64,000 bases of DNA from Paenibacillus aurantius (GCF_032268605.1 NZ_CP130318.1:5245501-5309500), one strand, 5' to 3'; positions 25,197 to 33,587 are shown, numbered from the stretch's first letter. Made by a program: numbers and translations. Notes: generated by a model not told the origin, from the sequence alone.

Positions 25197-25242
25197 AAAA
25201 AGCCGTTTCCTGGTGCCTTCGGGCATCAAGAAACGGCTTTTT
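25197..25242 (+). terminator. Intrinsic terminator of the glycocin transporter gene
   Basis: 13-bp stem 25197-25209 / 25230-25242 (AAAAAGCCGTTTC), six T at the end. It also marks the boundary to the AT-rich island. Confidence 0.88.
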
Positions 25243-25319
25243 TAGGGAGGGTGTATATTTAAAAGTTGTTCAATAAATTCTTCAATTCGATTGCGGCTAG
25301 ATTCATCAACAAGAATCAT
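25242..25319 (-). pseudogene. 25-residue gene remnant at the edge of the AT-rich island
   Basis: ATG 25319 opens MILVDESSRNRIEEFIEQ and stops at 25242, within the terminator of the glycocin transporter. It looks like the first ~23 residues of a larger protein (the pattern suits an acetyltransferase N-terminus, a weak guess) cut off at the island boundary. Confidence 0.35.
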
Positions 25320-25369
25320 GTCACTTCCCTATATGATTTTACCAATAGAACAAGTCGATTGTTATTCAC

Positions 25370-25735
25370 TCACCACCATCGTTTACTATCTCTTATCTCG
25401 ATCCTTAATCCAGTCCCAAAATGTTTTTCCACAATGCAACGGAACAGAAATAGTATCGTCTGGAATGAGTTTTCTTCTCTTTTCCAAAAACATTTCTTAC
25501 TATGTAGCATCTGTATTTCATTCGTGAAATTTAAGGTCTGTTTTAATTGCATATCATAAACATTAACACTTAGCATTTCACATAGTGATTTGCAAAGTGC
25601 AATGGTTTTCTCATAAGTTTCAATAGGATTACTAACAGCAAATCTGATTGAAATCTCCTCAATACTACGTTCTGAAAACTCCCCACAATTAATCTCAATT
25701 TCAATTAAGCAATTACTATCGTTTAGAGAATAGTA
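25370..25735 (-). pseudogene. Truncated gene of unknown function in the AT-rich island
   Basis: An uninterrupted 121-codon minus-strand frame with sensible composition (LIEIEINCGEFSERSIEEIS, later GTGLRIEIRDSKRWW) but no start codon near its beginning: it opens after a TGA at 25736-25738. The first in-frame Met is at codon 53. It probably represents the 3' part of a decayed gene whose 5' part may be the 47-codon frame at 25792-25935. No family recognised. Confidence 0.45.
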
Positions 25736-25791
25736 TCATGGAGGACTTTGATAGGTATATAAGTCTAGCGGTACATAAGGACTGACATTCT

Positions 25792-25935
25792 TTACAGAGG
25801 TTTTATTTCAACAGTTTCAAGAAATGAATTACCCACAACAACTCCGCCTACAATATCCAACAAATTTTCACCATATTCATCTGGCGTTCTCATTGCTATT
25901 TTTTTATCTATCAGATTTTTTCCATTAAAATACAT
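25792..25935 (-). CDS. 47-residue ORF, probable 5' fragment of the decayed gene
   Basis: MYFNGKNLIDKKIAMRTPDE, then GGVVVGNSFLETVEIKPL, with AAGAGG directly before the ATG. The reading looks protein-like (a Gly-Val turn and strand alternation) but stops after 47 codons; a shifted frame resumes at 25735. Short immunity-type proteins can look like this, but nothing specific can be assigned. Confidence 0.35.
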   Translation of the reverse strand: MYFNGKNLIDKKIAMRTPDEYGENLLDIVGGVVVGNSFLETVEIKPL

Positions 25936-25977
25936 CCTCTTACCGACAACAATTTATCAGCAAATATACGTTCGCAT

Positions 25978-26018
25978 GAAAAAAACCTCCTGCTTGAGAG
26001 GGGGGAAGGAGTTTTTTC
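25978..26018 (-). terminator. Intrinsic terminator of the SF0329-like gene
   Basis: AAAAAACCTCC and GGAGTTTTTT arms separated by about 18 bp; a T-run on the minus strand, just after the leftward stop at 26024. Confidence 0.7.
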
Positions 26019-26023
26019 ATTTT

Positions 26024-26593
26024 TCATAACGTACTAAACCGCAGCTCATAAAAATACTGTACACTTGGATGCTTGAACTTCATCTTCTCGGTCATGTTTA
26101 AAATTCGCTTTTTTCCAACTCGTCTGTCCAGCAAAGCTAAAATATTCAATAAGATATCATGGCTCTCTATGCTTTCCTCTATAGAAATAGATAAAAACTT
26201 ATTAGCTACAACGACAAAATTTGATTTACTTAATGCTGATTGTGCTAACAAAAGCTCTTTTGCATATTCTGATTTTTTTCTATTTCTTGCCATTACTTCT
26301 AGACGATCCTCCGGAACCATCCCCTTGGTATCTTTTCTGACCGCTTCCATTTCATCATTGTTGATAGGAATTTGGATATCGGAATCATTCTTAATTTCTA
26401 ACTCCGTCTCATACCATCTGATTAAGGTAGTTTTATCACTCATATTGAGTACGTTCTTTTTATCTACTGCAATATAACATTGTCCTGCTTTATCAGGTAA
26501 ATATCGGTAACTGGTTGCACGGTATTCAACCCTTCCATATAACGCAGGACAGAGAAAACTCTCCAGATGTTGCTTCAATTTGCTCCAGGACAT
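26024..26593 (-). CDS. SF0329-like protein
   Basis: 189 residues. The opening MSWSKLKQHLESFLCPALYGRVEYRATSYR-type pattern (WSKLKQ, then LYGRVEYRATSYRY) fits the SF0329 family of uncharacterised bacterial proteins, and the central region is charged and helical (EDRLEVMARNRKKSEYAKEL). ATG 26593 follows AGGAGG. Base composition is far lower in GC than the surrounding chromosome, so it is probably acquired. Members occur scattered in Firmicutes, sometimes near toxin or immunity genes; the function is not known. Confidence 0.7.
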   Translation of the reverse strand: MSWSKLKQHLESFLCPALYGRVEYRATSYRYLPDKAGQCYIAVDKKNVLNMSDKTTLIRWYETELEIKNDSDIQIPINNDEMEAVRKDTKGMVPEDRLEVMARNRKKSEYAKELLLAQSALSKSNFVVVANKFLSISIEESIESHDILLNILALLDRRVGKKRILNMTEKMKFKHPSVQYFYELRFSTL

Positions 26594-26784
26594 GTAATCC
26601 TCCTATGTGCCCATCTTAAAAACACATTTTTTTGTTTCTGTAGGTTTATCAGGCTATATGTTTCGCAAAGGTTCCTATTTGCTCACAATCTAGCGAATTG
26701 GTTGATCCTCGATGCCTGATCATTCTATAATTGCATAATCATATTATCAGGTTTAATTTATTTTTTTTTGCAAACAAATCGTGT

Positions 26785-28074
26785 TTATCTATTATTCAAA
26801 TATTCATGTGCTATCTTTCTGCATACATCTTTAGGATCATGATCCGTATCTATTAAATATTTAATAAATATATCTTCAACTTCCGTACTGTCTATTGACG
26901 CCAAATAGCGAAATGCTTCCTCAAGTAGTACCTTCCAATTCGCATCATTGATTATTCGTTTGGCAAGTTCAATCGCTCTCTTAGGTTCTTGCAGTTCTAG
27001 TTTCTTAAAAATCATCTCTAACTCAAATTCTGCTTCCTCATCCCGCCTACCCATAACATCATGAACGCGTTCATCCGAAACATCTCCCGCCATATCCGAA
27101 AACGCGATTGATAAATAGTCAGGATAGATCCTCTTACCAAAATCATTTTCTGTGGTAGCTGTCTCATGTATCCATACGCACTGACAAGCACTAAGGAGCT
27201 CCTCAACCTCTTGAGTCTCAAGTTTCCATTTTCTCGAATCCATTATCTTTTTCAGATATTTATAAATCCTCTCAGGTTTACTAAATAAGTTAAAATCATA
27301 TATTTCACCGCCAGCATAAATCTTATCTGGCTTTTTGTCTTGATTGAAACCCAATCCCGTTACTTTTACTATGGTTAAACAATCGATACTTTTATTTTCT
27401 ATATAAGCTGCGGTTGCTCTATGATGTCCGTCTAATAATGTGCTCATGAACCCTTCGTAGTAATAAGCAAGCCCTGTCATGCTTTTACCGTGATTTAATT
27501 GATCTACGTAATGACTTACCCTTTCTTTATTTAAACAAGCAATACTTTGAGAGGGAAGAAGGAATTTGGGAGTACCAGAACTAATATGAAACTTATAATA
27601 TACATCCGCTGTTGCCTTGTAGAGCTTCTTTGAACTGGGTAAATTCCAGAAAAAATTACCTTCTCCATCAGTGGGAATCATCTCGATGCGGGTTAACAAG
27701 TAGTACCCGTCTTCTAAGATTGATAGCATAGGTTTTATATTTTCAAAAGCAACCTTGATATCATTACCTACATTTTGTGAATGTTTAATGGTGTCAATTA
27801 AGCTTTGATTGACGTTCTCCCTGCCTAAACCCATACTTAAAACCTTAGCACATGTTGGACAGTACAACTCTTCACCGTAGCTGTTTATCAATGGTTTATT
27901 ATCTAGCAACAAAAACCCATAGGTATCACCACTTTTATCCGTTCCGTACTTAGTGGTCAATTTCCCTGTCCCTTTGTTAACCCTGAAAAGAAGGGCATCA
28001 TTCCCCCATCTATTATGCCTACCAGGCATTAGGGCTTCGTACTCTATAGGCTCCGATAAATTAAAGAATTTCAC
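26785..28074 (-). CDS. ParB/Srx-like domain protein with zinc knuckle and helical repeats
   Basis: About 429 residues, AT-rich. The N-terminal part holds a CxxC knuckle (LYCPTCAKVL, about residue 80). The middle contains FMSTLLDGHHRATAAYIENK, the DGHHR motif of ParB/sulfiredoxin-like domains, which in relatives act as CTPases, nucleases or regulators. The C-terminal third is helical and repeat-like (RAIELAKRIINDANWKVLLE). GTG 28074 is chosen as start (AGGGGTG just before); GTG 28098 is an alternative. It lies upstream of the SF0329-like gene with a 190-bp AT-rich gap. Both genes seem to have arrived together. Function unknown. Confidence 0.65.
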   Translation of the reverse strand: MKFFNLSEPIEYEALMPGRHNRWGNDALLFRVNKGTGKLTTKYGTDKSGDTYGFLLLDNKPLINSYGEELYCPTCAKVLSMGLGRENVNQSLIDTIKHSQNVGNDIKVAFENIKPMLSILEDGYYLLTRIEMIPTDGEGNFFWNLPSSKKLYKATADVYYKFHISSGTPKFLLPSQSIACLNKERVSHYVDQLNHGKSMTGLAYYYEGFMSTLLDGHHRATAAYIENKSIDCLTIVKVTGLGFNQDKKPDKIYAGGEIYDFNLFSKPERIYKYLKKIMDSRKWKLETQEVEELLSACQCVWIHETATTENDFGKRIYPDYLSIAFSDMAGDVSDERVHDVMGRRDEEAEFELEMIFKKLELQEPKRAIELAKRIINDANWKVLLEEAFRYLASIDSTEVEDIFIKYLIDTDHDPKDVCRKIAHEYLNNR

Positions 28075-28183
28075 TTTATCACCCCTGAGCAATTTCACCC
28101 TATTTCTTATATTGTAAATTATTTACTGACTCCTGCAAAACAATGTCCCGCTCCGAGGTAAGCAGAGCGATGAGGGCCCCCCG

Positions 28184-28687
28184 TCAGCCCCCTTGCAGGG
28201 CATATTCATACAAGGCCGTAGGGTAGCGCCCGAACAGAAGGCGTTCGCCTGCCTTCCGGAACCCGGCGTACTCATAGAAGCGGCAGAGCTGGGGCCGGTC
28301 GGCGGCGCAATCGAGGCGGAGGAACGCTTTGTCCCGTCTTACCGCCTCCCGAATGGCCCAGCGAATCATTTCAACGGAGAGCCCGGTCCCGGCATAGGGC
28401 CTTCTCACGCAAAGCTTATGCAGGTAAAGGGAAGGACACCCGTCCGCATCGGCCCACGCCAGTTGATCCTGCTCCTGAAGGATCATGACGGCGGCGGGCT
28501 CCTTCCCCACGCTCCCCAAATAGAGCTCCTCCCTGCGGCAGGAAGCGAGCAGAGCGGTCAAGGAGACCTGCCGCTCCGACCACATCTCCTGCCCCCGGGC
28601 TCGTATCCATTCCGCTCCCTCCCGCAGAATGGATACGAAGAGCTCGAGCTCTTCGTCAGCCGGGTTCTTAACCTCTAAGTCAATCAT
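28184..28687 (-). CDS. GNAT-family N-acetyltransferase
   Basis: 167 residues with the acetyl-CoA-binding motif A: LYLHKLCVRRPYAGTGLSVE (R-x-x-A-G-x-G variant) and a motif B helix (LCRFYEYAGFRKAGE). Soluble; substrate unknown. ATG 28687 lies inside the end of the DinB gene (8-bp overlap), so the two are translationally coupled. GC is back to the chromosomal level here, which puts the right edge of the AT-rich island near 28,130. Confidence 0.88.
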   Translation of the reverse strand: MIDLEVKNPADEELELFVSILREGAEWIRARGQEMWSERQVSLTALLASCRREELYLGSVGKEPAAVMILQEQDQLAWADADGCPSLYLHKLCVRRPYAGTGLSVEMIRWAIREAVRRDKAFLRLDCAADRPQLCRFYEYAGFRKAGERLLFGRYPTALYEYALQGG

Positions 28688-29174
28688 TTTTTTGACTTAA
28701 ACTTAAGCATTGTTTTTTGAGCAGCATGATTTGTCCTATATGATAGGCATTATGAATACATAAATTTGAGACTGCTCCCCACCATGGAGCATGGAAATAG
28801 GAGGGGATTTCCGTTAGCAGTTTAAGCTCCGTGCTTTCCTCAAGTGCCTTATTCCAGCTATCAAAAACGGTTTCCAGTCTCTGCAAAGTCTTCTTCCACT
28901 CCAGCTCATTGAGGGGATGCGGATTTACATAAAACGTATCGTCATTGTTTATGGGACTACTCCGGTCAACTAATTCCGTGTTATATCTTTCGAGCCATTT
29001 CTCATTCCAAAAAATTAGATGATTCACGATCGACCAAATGGATTGTTTGCTTTCATTCTCCCAAGCAGCTTGGCTTGCTTTTAAATCCATTAGAATCTCA
29101 TGAAGAGGAAGAAACCAGCTCTTATCGTGATAACAAGCGTTCCATTGATCCAACAGAACAGATTTTATATTCAT
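28680..29174 (-). CDS. DinB-like protein
   Basis: 164 residues, a four-helix-bundle DinB/YfiT-type protein. Candidate metal ligands are His in VNHLIFWNEKW (about residue 48) and His in LCIHNAYHIGQIM (about 140-144), the expected spacing for a DinB metal site. The family includes thiol S-transferases (bacillithiol type) and stress proteins; the reaction here is unknown. ATG 29174 is chosen because AAGGGAG lies 8 bp upstream. Lower GC than its neighbours. Confidence 0.85.
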   Translation of the reverse strand: MNIKSVLLDQWNACYHDKSWFLPLHEILMDLKASQAAWENESKQSIWSIVNHLIFWNEKWLERYNTELVDRSSPINNDDTFYVNPHPLNELEWKKTLQRLETVFDSWNKALEESTELKLLTEIPSYFHAPWWGAVSNLCIHNAYHIGQIMLLKKQCLSLSQKND

Positions 29175-29251
29175 ACCAATCACTCCCTTCTCAAGTTAGT
29201 TCTCGGTTCATCCGGATAACGTCAGATCGGATGCCCGTCTGACGGAGCGGG

Positions 29252-29713
29252 CTATTCCTCCGGCCGGTCATAATTCCGCCGGATGACCAGATGGACAACC
29301 TCCTCGAGGCCCCGTTCCAGCGCTTCCCAAATCCCCTCCGGATAGAGCGGTCTTTCCTTAAGCTCTTTAAGGGTTCGCCACGTTAACTGAATATCCGGGT
29401 GCTCCTTATGCGTGAGCGCCCCGCGGATGGCCGATTCCTCCACGGCGGCCCAATGCAGGACGGTGCAGTCGTGCCGCTGCCGACCGTCGAACTCCACCAG
29501 GCTCTCATTCAGGCACACCAGCGGGCCGACCTGAACGGGCAGGTCGAACTCCTCCAGAAGCTCCCGGCGAATGGCTTCCGCCGCGGTTTCCCCGAATTCC
29601 ACGCCGCCGCCGGGAAAGCGGTAGAAGCTCTCCTCCCGGTCGCATTGGACCAAGTACGCTTCCCCGTCCGACCGCCGGATAATCGCTTCCGCTCTAAGCA
29701 GGGGACGATGCAT
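29252..29713 (-). CDS. NUDIX hydrolase
   Basis: 153 residues. A complete Nudix box (GGGVEFGETAAEAIRRELLE followed by EF) binds Mg2+ and positions the substrate diphosphate. The N-terminal strand RAEAIIRRSDGEAYLVQ and late residues ERPLYPEGIWEAL complete the fold. Substrates of the family are nucleoside diphosphate derivatives; the specific one is unknown. ATG 29713 follows GAGGAGG. It lies 30 bp downstream of folD on the same strand and may be co-transcribed with it. Confidence 0.92.
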   Translation of the reverse strand: MHRPLLRAEAIIRRSDGEAYLVQCDREESFYRFPGGGVEFGETAAEAIRRELLEEFDLPVQVGPLVCLNESLVEFDGRQRHDCTVLHWAAVEESAIRGALTHKEHPDIQLTWRTLKELKERPLYPEGIWEALERGLEEVVHLVIRRNYDRPEE

Positions 29714-29743
29714 CTGATTTCCTCCTCTTCGGATGTCCTTCCG

Positions 29744-30592
29744 TTACCGGTTACCGTATTTCTCCGCCGCTTCCACGGTGTGCTTAAGGAGTGTGGCGAT
29801 CGTCACCGGGCCCACCCCGGCCGGCACAGGGGTAATGGCGGAGGCCTTCCCTAGGCAAGCCTCATAGTCCACATCCCCCACGTTGCCGGGGTTATATCCC
29901 GCATCCAGCACCACCGCCCCCGGCTTGAGCCAATCTCCCTGTACGAACCGGGGGCGGCCTACGGCCGCTACGACAATGTCGGCCAGGCGGACGAGGTCCG
30001 GGAGTCCCCGAGTGCGGGAGTGGCACGTGGTGACCGTTGCGTTCTCATTCAGCAGCATAGCGGATACCGGCTTGCCCAGAATGGGGCTCCGGCCAATGAC
30101 GACCGCATGCTTGCCCTCCGCCTCGATCCGGTAATGCTTCATAATGGCCAGAATGGCCGCCGGGGTACAGGACGGGAAATCCGCCAGGCCAAAGGCCGTC
30201 CGCGCATAGCCAAGCGTCGTCACGCCGTCCACGTCCTTCTCGATGGAGATGGCCTCGAAGGCCTCCCTCTCGTCGATCGAAGCCGGCACCGGATGCTGCA
30301 GGAGGATGCCATGCACGGCCGGGTCCTCGTTAAGCTCCCGAATCGTCTCCACGAGCTCCTCCGTGGTCGTGTTCTCCGGAAGCACGACCCGCCTTGAGCC
30401 GATGCCGAGCCTCCGGCAGGCGTTCCCTTTCATTCTCACATACGTGGCCGACGACGGATCGCTGCCGACCAATACGGTGGCCAGGCAGGGGACGATTCCT
30501 TTTTCCCCCAGAGCCTGAATTCGTTCCTTTAGTGTCTCCTTGATGCTTTCGGCCACTTTGGTGCCGTCCAGCAGGAGTGCGTTGTTGGGCAT
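29744..30592 (-). CDS. folD: Bifunctional methylenetetrahydrofolate dehydrogenase/cyclohydrolase FolD
   Basis: 282 residues, the normal FolD length. It interconverts methylene-, methenyl- and formyl-tetrahydrofolate with NADP+ in the cytoplasm and feeds one-carbon units to purine synthesis. Visible motifs: YVRMKGNACRRLGI (active-site Tyr and Lys region), LQHPVPASIDE, the nucleotide-binding HAVVIGRSPILGKPVSAML and PVPAGVGPVTIATLLKHT. ATG 30592 is chosen (GGAGGAAGACC before it); an upstream in-frame Met would fall in the riboswitch terminator region. Expression is controlled by the ZTP riboswitch directly upstream. Confidence 0.97.
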   Translation of the reverse strand: MPNNALLLDGTKVAESIKETLKERIQALGEKGIVPCLATVLVGSDPSSATYVRMKGNACRRLGIGSRRVVLPENTTTEELVETIRELNEDPAVHGILLQHPVPASIDEREAFEAISIEKDVDGVTTLGYARTAFGLADFPSCTPAAILAIMKHYRIEAEGKHAVVIGRSPILGKPVSAMLLNENATVTTCHSRTRGLPDLVRLADIVVAAVGRPRFVQGDWLKPGAVVLDAGYNPGNVGDVDYEACLGKASAITPVPAGVGPVTIATLLKHTVEAAEKYGNR

Positions 30593-30632
30593 GGTCTTCC
30601 TCCATCCTTTCCACCGATAGAATAAAAACACA

Positions 30633-30660
30633 AAGAGGCAAGGGATAGTCCCTTACCTCT
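30633..30660 (-). terminator. Riboswitch-controlled terminator upstream of folD
   Basis: GAGGTAAGGGA pairs with TCCCTTGCCTC (30659-30649 / 30645-30635), followed by TTTGTGTTTTT: the expression platform of the ZTP riboswitch. Confidence 0.8.
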
Positions 30661-30735
30661 GCCCAGGCGATCGGCGTGATAAGCAGGTGCTCCCCCGTGG
30701 TTCTCCACGTTTCGCCAGTTACACCTGCCAGATAT
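30661..30735 (-). ncRNA. ZTP/ZMP riboswitch (pfl motif)
   Basis: Leftward RNA with the pfl hallmarks: the helix CAGGTG/CACCTG enclosing AACTGGCGAAACGTGGAGAA, the conserved CCACGGGGGAGCACC and the downstream pseudoknot loop CGCCTGGGC. It senses ZTP/ZMP, which signals shortage of 10-formyl-tetrahydrofolate, and switches on folD, a standard target. Confidence 0.92.
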
Positions 30736-30742
30736 TCCCTCT

Positions 30743-30771
30743 ATTGTAACCCGAACATCCTCTTCCTTCAA
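30743..30771 (-). promoter_or_regulatory. Promoter of the ZTP riboswitch-folD unit
   Basis: TTGAAG (30771-30766), 17-bp spacer, TACAAT (30748-30743), read leftward. The -35 box overlaps the last codons of the upstream alpha-galactosidase gene. Confidence 0.7.
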
Positions 30772-32972
30772 GCGCCGTTTTGGCTTACCGCCTGCAGACG
30801 GAACATCACGCCGAGGAAATCCCCTTTCAGCACGGGAAGGGGGATCCCGACGTACATCAGATGATCGCCTCCATAAACCGCCCCTGACTCCAGTTCCATA
30901 TAATCAAGGTTCGGGTCGAGGCCTTTCAGCTTCAGGCGCTTGATCGCCGGGGCCGCTTCCGACAGCGTCTCGAAATAGAAGGCCGCCGCCTCCTGCCGGT
31001 CCGCGGAGACGAACATCCAGGCCGTTTCGTTCCCTTCGAACGGATTGCGGAGCCGGTAGTGATCCCCGAATTGGACAAGCGGGCGGATCTGCTTGTACAG
31101 CTCAATCTGGCTGCGGATTTCCGTCTTGTCGTCCTCCGTCAGCCGGGTCAGGTCCAGCTCGTAGCCCAGGTTGCCCGACATGGCGACATACCCGCGCGTC
31201 TTGAGTGGCGTGATCCGCCCCACCTGATGATTCGGTACCGCGGAGACATGCGCTCCCATCGTGACGGGCGGATACACCAGGCTCGTCCCGTACTGCACCT
31301 TCAGGCGCATGACCGCATCCGAGTTGTCGCTCGTCCACACCTGCGGCATGTAATGGAGCAGGCCGGGATCGAAGCGCCCGCCTCCGGCAGCGCAGCTCTC
31401 GAACAGTACGTCCGGGAAGGCCGAGGTGATCCGCTCCAGCACATCATACAAGCCGAGCATGTACCGGTGGGCCGTTTCCCTCTGCCGGTCGGGCGGCAGC
31501 AAGGCGGAGCCGATTTCGGTCATGTTGCGGTTCATGTCCCACTTGACATAGCGGATCGGGGCACTGGAGAGCACTTGGCCGACGGTATCGACAATATAGT
31601 CCCGCACGTCGGCCCGGGAGTAATCCAACACGAGCTGGTTTCTCGACGTGGTCCGGGACCGGTCCGGGACGTGAAGACACCAGTCCGGGTGACTCCGGTA
31701 CAGCTCGCTGTCCGGGGAGATCATCTCCGGCTCGAACCACAGCCCGAAAGCAAGCCCGTTCGCCGAGATCCGTTCGGCCAGATGCTCCAGGCCTTCGGGC
31801 AGCTTGTTCCGGTCGACGAACCAGTCCCCCAAGGAGGACTTGTCGTTATCCCTCCGCCCGAACCATCCGTCATCCAGAACGAACAGCTCAATGCCGATCT
31901 CTCCGCCCACCTTCGCGATCTGCCCCAGCTTGTCCGCATTGAAATCGAAATAGGTCGCTTCCCAGTTGTTAACCAGTACGGGCCTTTCCCGGTCGCGGTG
32001 GGTTCCCCGGCACAGGCGTTCCCGGTACAGCCGGTGATAAGTCCGCGACATGCCTCCCAGGCCCCGGTCGGAATAGACCAGCACCGTTTCCGGCGTCTGA
32101 AAGGACTCCCCGGGCTCCAGCAGCCAGCTGAAATCGAACGGGTTGATTCCGAGTGATACCCGGGTGGTGCCGAACTGCTCCACCTCCGCGCTTGCCAGGA
32201 AGCTGCCGCTGTAAACGAGGCTGAACCCGTACACGTCCCCGCTATCCTCATCCGCCCCTTTGGAGAGCAGCGCCATAAACGGATTCTGCTGGTGTCCGCT
32301 TGCCCCTCTCCGGCTTTCGATGGACTGGGTTCCGGGAACGAGCGCGCGCCGGTGAAGATGCCGTTCCCGCAGGACGGCGCCCGAGAGCTGCAGCAGGTCG
32401 TAGTCGGAGGAGGACATATCCACGCTCATGCTCATGGTCCGAAGCAGCTTCAGCCGCCCGGGGCCCTCGTGGGCGAAGCGGACGCTGCGGGTGATGGCGT
32501 CATAGTGCTCGAAGACCGTATAGGTCAAGATGACCTTCAGCCCGATGACTTCATCCGCCAACTCGATCTCGAGCGTCTCGGCTTCTTCCGGAGCCTCGGC
32601 GTAAGTAGCCGGCAGCCCCTCCAGCTTCGGCTTGCCATTCAGCAGGCGGTGGGCCCGGTATTTCAAATCGGTCACCGTCGAGCCGTTTTCGAGCTGAACC
32701 TGAAAAGCGGGGAGCCGGAAATCCCCCGCGCCGTAGCCCGGATACTCCTGCGGGATTGTGTCCGGCGAGTAGGTTTTGTCGGTTACGTCGGGAGTAGGGG
32801 ACGCGGCGGAGCGGGCCCTAAGCTGCAGAATCCGGTCCAGCCCCGTCGGGCGGATCCTTTTGCCCCAATACAAATGAGCGAGGGTTCCCCATTTCGTGAC
32901 TTGAAAAAGATAGCTGGAAGATTTCGTCTGCAGATGATAAATGTTTGCTTTTCCGTCAAAGTGCACAGCCAA
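30768..32972 (-). CDS. GH36 alpha-galactosidase
   Basis: 734 residues. Family 36 hallmarks: N-terminal beta-supersandwich, then a TIM barrel with ELFVLDDGWFG, catalytic nucleophile Asp in YVKWDMNRNMTE (about residue 480) and acid/base Asp in VWTSDNSDA (about 550); LFESCAAGGGRFD lies between. It releases alpha-1,6-galactose from melibiose, raffinose or galactomannan oligosaccharides. There is no signal peptide, so it is cytoplasmic. TTG 32972 is taken as start (AAGGAGAG 8 bp upstream); an in-frame ATG at 33053 would add a poor-quality sequence. The MarR gene upstream is 87 bp away on the same strand. Confidence 0.95.
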   Translation of the reverse strand: MAVHFDGKANIYHLQTKSSSYLFQVTKWGTLAHLYWGKRIRPTGLDRILQLRARSAASPTPDVTDKTYSPDTIPQEYPGYGAGDFRLPAFQVQLENGSTVTDLKYRAHRLLNGKPKLEGLPATYAEAPEEAETLEIELADEVIGLKVILTYTVFEHYDAITRSVRFAHEGPGRLKLLRTMSMSVDMSSSDYDLLQLSGAVLRERHLHRRALVPGTQSIESRRGASGHQQNPFMALLSKGADEDSGDVYGFSLVYSGSFLASAEVEQFGTTRVSLGINPFDFSWLLEPGESFQTPETVLVYSDRGLGGMSRTYHRLYRERLCRGTHRDRERPVLVNNWEATYFDFNADKLGQIAKVGGEIGIELFVLDDGWFGRRDNDKSSLGDWFVDRNKLPEGLEHLAERISANGLAFGLWFEPEMISPDSELYRSHPDWCLHVPDRSRTTSRNQLVLDYSRADVRDYIVDTVGQVLSSAPIRYVKWDMNRNMTEIGSALLPPDRQRETAHRYMLGLYDVLERITSAFPDVLFESCAAGGGRFDPGLLHYMPQVWTSDNSDAVMRLKVQYGTSLVYPPVTMGAHVSAVPNHQVGRITPLKTRGYVAMSGNLGYELDLTRLTEDDKTEIRSQIELYKQIRPLVQFGDHYRLRNPFEGNETAWMFVSADRQEAAAFYFETLSEAAPAIKRLKLKGLDPNLDYMELESGAVYGGDHLMYVGIPLPVLKGDFLGVMFRLQAVSQNGA

Positions 32973-33059
32973 GTCGGACTCTCTCCTTCTCTCTCTGTTT
33001 TCTCTGTCTTTCGCTAACCCATTCGCTATCGAAAGGGATATTCCTGCGAACAACGGCTA

Positions 33060-33545
33060 TTATCCATCCAGCCTGCTGTCCGGAGAGCCGCCGGCTACGG
33101 AATCCGTCCCAGCCGTCTCCGCTTCAATCCGGCTCTGAAGCAACGTAAGCGTCTGCCGGAAGACAGCCAGCTCTTCCCCGCTTAAGTCACGGGAAACAAG
33201 CCGATTGACTTTATCGGGGATCGGCTGAAGCCTCTCGATGAGCCCCATGCCTTCCTCCGTGAGAAAAACCAGAAAGGAACGCCGGTCCTCAGGGTTAACC
33301 TGCCGGCGGACGGCCCCTCTCCGTTCGAGGCTGTCGAGGGTTCGGGTTATGCTGGTTTTGTCCTTATCGGCCATGACGGACAGGTCCTTCTGGGAAACCC
33401 CGTTCGTTTCCTGCACATGCTTCAGCACATTCCATTGCTCGGGCGTGATGTCATAGGGCTTCAGGTGAATGGACATGAGATACTGCAGCTTGCGGTTGAC
33501 CCGGTACAGATGCAGGGCCAGCTGTTCCGAAGGGTGTTTCTTCAT
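33060..33545 (-). CDS. MarR-family transcriptional regulator
   Basis: 161 residues. A typical MarR winged helix: ITPEQWNVLKHVQETNGVSQ, a recognition helix in DKDKTSITRTLDSLERRG and the wing RQVNPEDRRSFLVFLTEEG. The C-terminal ~20 residues are disordered. It binds palindromic operators as a dimer and usually controls itself and neighbours. ATG 33545 follows AGGAG. Its near-consensus promoter is at 33588-33616, and the AT-rich TTGATTAAAGATTTTG near 33570 is a possible binding site. Confidence 0.93.
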   Translation of the reverse strand: MKKHPSEQLALHLYRVNRKLQYLMSIHLKPYDITPEQWNVLKHVQETNGVSQKDLSVMADKDKTSITRTLDSLERRGAVRRQVNPEDRRSFLVFLTEEGMGLIERLQPIPDKVNRLVSRDLSGEELAVFRQTLTLLQSRIEAETAGTDSVAGGSPDSRLDG

Positions 33546-33587
33546 GGGTTTCGTTCTCCTGGTTCTTGATTAAAGATTTTGTTTTCA

